A DNA stretch of 64,000 nucleotides from Myxococcales bacterium (GTDB taxonomy: Bacteria > Myxococcota > Myxococcia > Myxococcales > JAJYLH01): assembly GCA_021787845.1 (NCBI GenBank), contig JAJYLH010000012.1, positions 33,017 through 97,016 on the forward strand, read 5' to 3'. The notes below the pieces were generated by a model. That model was not told the DNA's origin and searched no databases. It saw only the letters and a program-made list of their open reading frames with translations. Within the stretch, counting starts at the first letter, position 1. The number at the start of each line of letters is the position of its first letter. Shown piece by piece: positions 63,730 through 64,000 of the stretch. A program made the position numbers and the translations under genes.

Positions 63730-64000
63730 GGGCCCGCCGCTCAGGTCGGTGGATGAAGCGGAGCGAAGCCCGTCAACTGGGCGATCGCTGGCGACGATGG
63801 GCTCCGCTGCCGCTTCACCCATCCTACTCTTGGGCGCGCCGTGTCGAGAATCTGCGCGTGGCGACAAGATTCTGGCTCTGCGCCGTTTCGCGTGGCTGGG
63901 TATCCAGACATCTCAGGTTGTCGTTCCCGCTCGCCCTGAGGCGGCCGGGCCCACGGACCTCGCTCGTTGCCACCGCCCTCGTGCCCGGCCCTCGAAGGGC
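63730..64000. repeat. Tail with GATGGG palindrome and shared 20-mer
   Basis: No gene seen. A palindromic GATGGG/CCCATC element lies at 63751-63831 (matches 24617-24703 and part of 3721-3752). The segment TTCTGGCTCTGCGCCGTTTC near 63873 also occurs at 62366. The remainder has no recognisable content before the window ends. Confidence 0.55.

Overview
The window is one contiguous stretch of a very GC-rich, gene-dense Gram-negative chromosome. Its content points to Myxococcota or a related former deltaproteobacterial lineage. The signs are two transmembrane Ser/Thr kinases (one with PEGA-type repeats, one with an AgmX/TonB-like tail), many lipoproteins with long low-complexity or Cys-rich linkers, FadL- and Mce-type envelope proteins, an NtrC-type regulator and a citrate synthase of the eukaryote-like type. 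No rRNA, tRNA, CRISPR array, phage or transposase gene was found. The species cannot be named from the sequence alone.

Layout. 0-5.6 kb: the conserved infC-rpmI-rplT-pheS-pheT operon on the minus strand, with an AUC start for infC and a recognisable sigma70-type promoter. 5.7-11.8 kb: a degenerate GAF/histidine-kinase-like protein, a MORN/YwqK-like protein, a large lipoprotein with 15 six-cysteine repeats and a CHAP domain, and a ferritin-VIT1 fusion. 11.8-15.6 kb: a probable defence or conflict island, made of a four-gene operon (unknown, AAA ATPase, unknown, caspase-like protease) next to a HEPN/nucleotidyltransferase pair whose HEPN gene carries an in-frame amber codon. 15.7-28.6 kb: an unknown protein, a 42-bp satellite, glnD, a Pro-rich lipoprotein, a FadL porin with lipoprotein partner, an NtrC-type regulator, a flippase-like protein and an M20 peptidase. 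28.6-40.9 kb: DksA-like protein, two membrane Ser/Thr kinases, twin lipoprotein serpins, a beta-barrel protein, a propeller lipoprotein, folK and a galT-like gene. 41.3-49.2 kb: RNase J, a HEAT protein, a ParA ATPase with a coiled-coil neighbour, and pepA coupled to an orphan tandem-BMC shell protein. 49.2-55.3 kb: a SWIM protein, divergent from a TetR-controlled operon encoding a MFE-2-like enzyme with three SCP2 domains and an SCPx-type thiolase, together a sterol or branched fatty-acid beta-oxidation module. 55.6-64 kb: citrate synthase, envelope proteins, a lipid kinase, an Fe-S oxidoreductase subunit, an orphan Mce protein and a methyltransferase.

The intergenic space is unusually rich in short interspersed repeats. 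I see at least four families: (1) eight arrays of GATC-headed 9-bp units, (2) three elements with perfect 11-bp GGAGCCGGACA termini, (3) CCCTCGACTGCGCTCGGGAT palindromic units, and (4) GATGGGCTCCGC...CTTCACCCATCC units. Some copies have entered coding sequence: inside the HD domain of GlnD, at the end of the SWIM protein, at the start of a small membrane protein, and behind the signal peptide of a TonB-like protein. The strongest candidates for undescribed biology are the caspase/ATPase operon, the pepA-BMC pair, the triple-SCP2 enzyme, the 15-repeat CHAP lipoprotein and the GATC-array repeat family.
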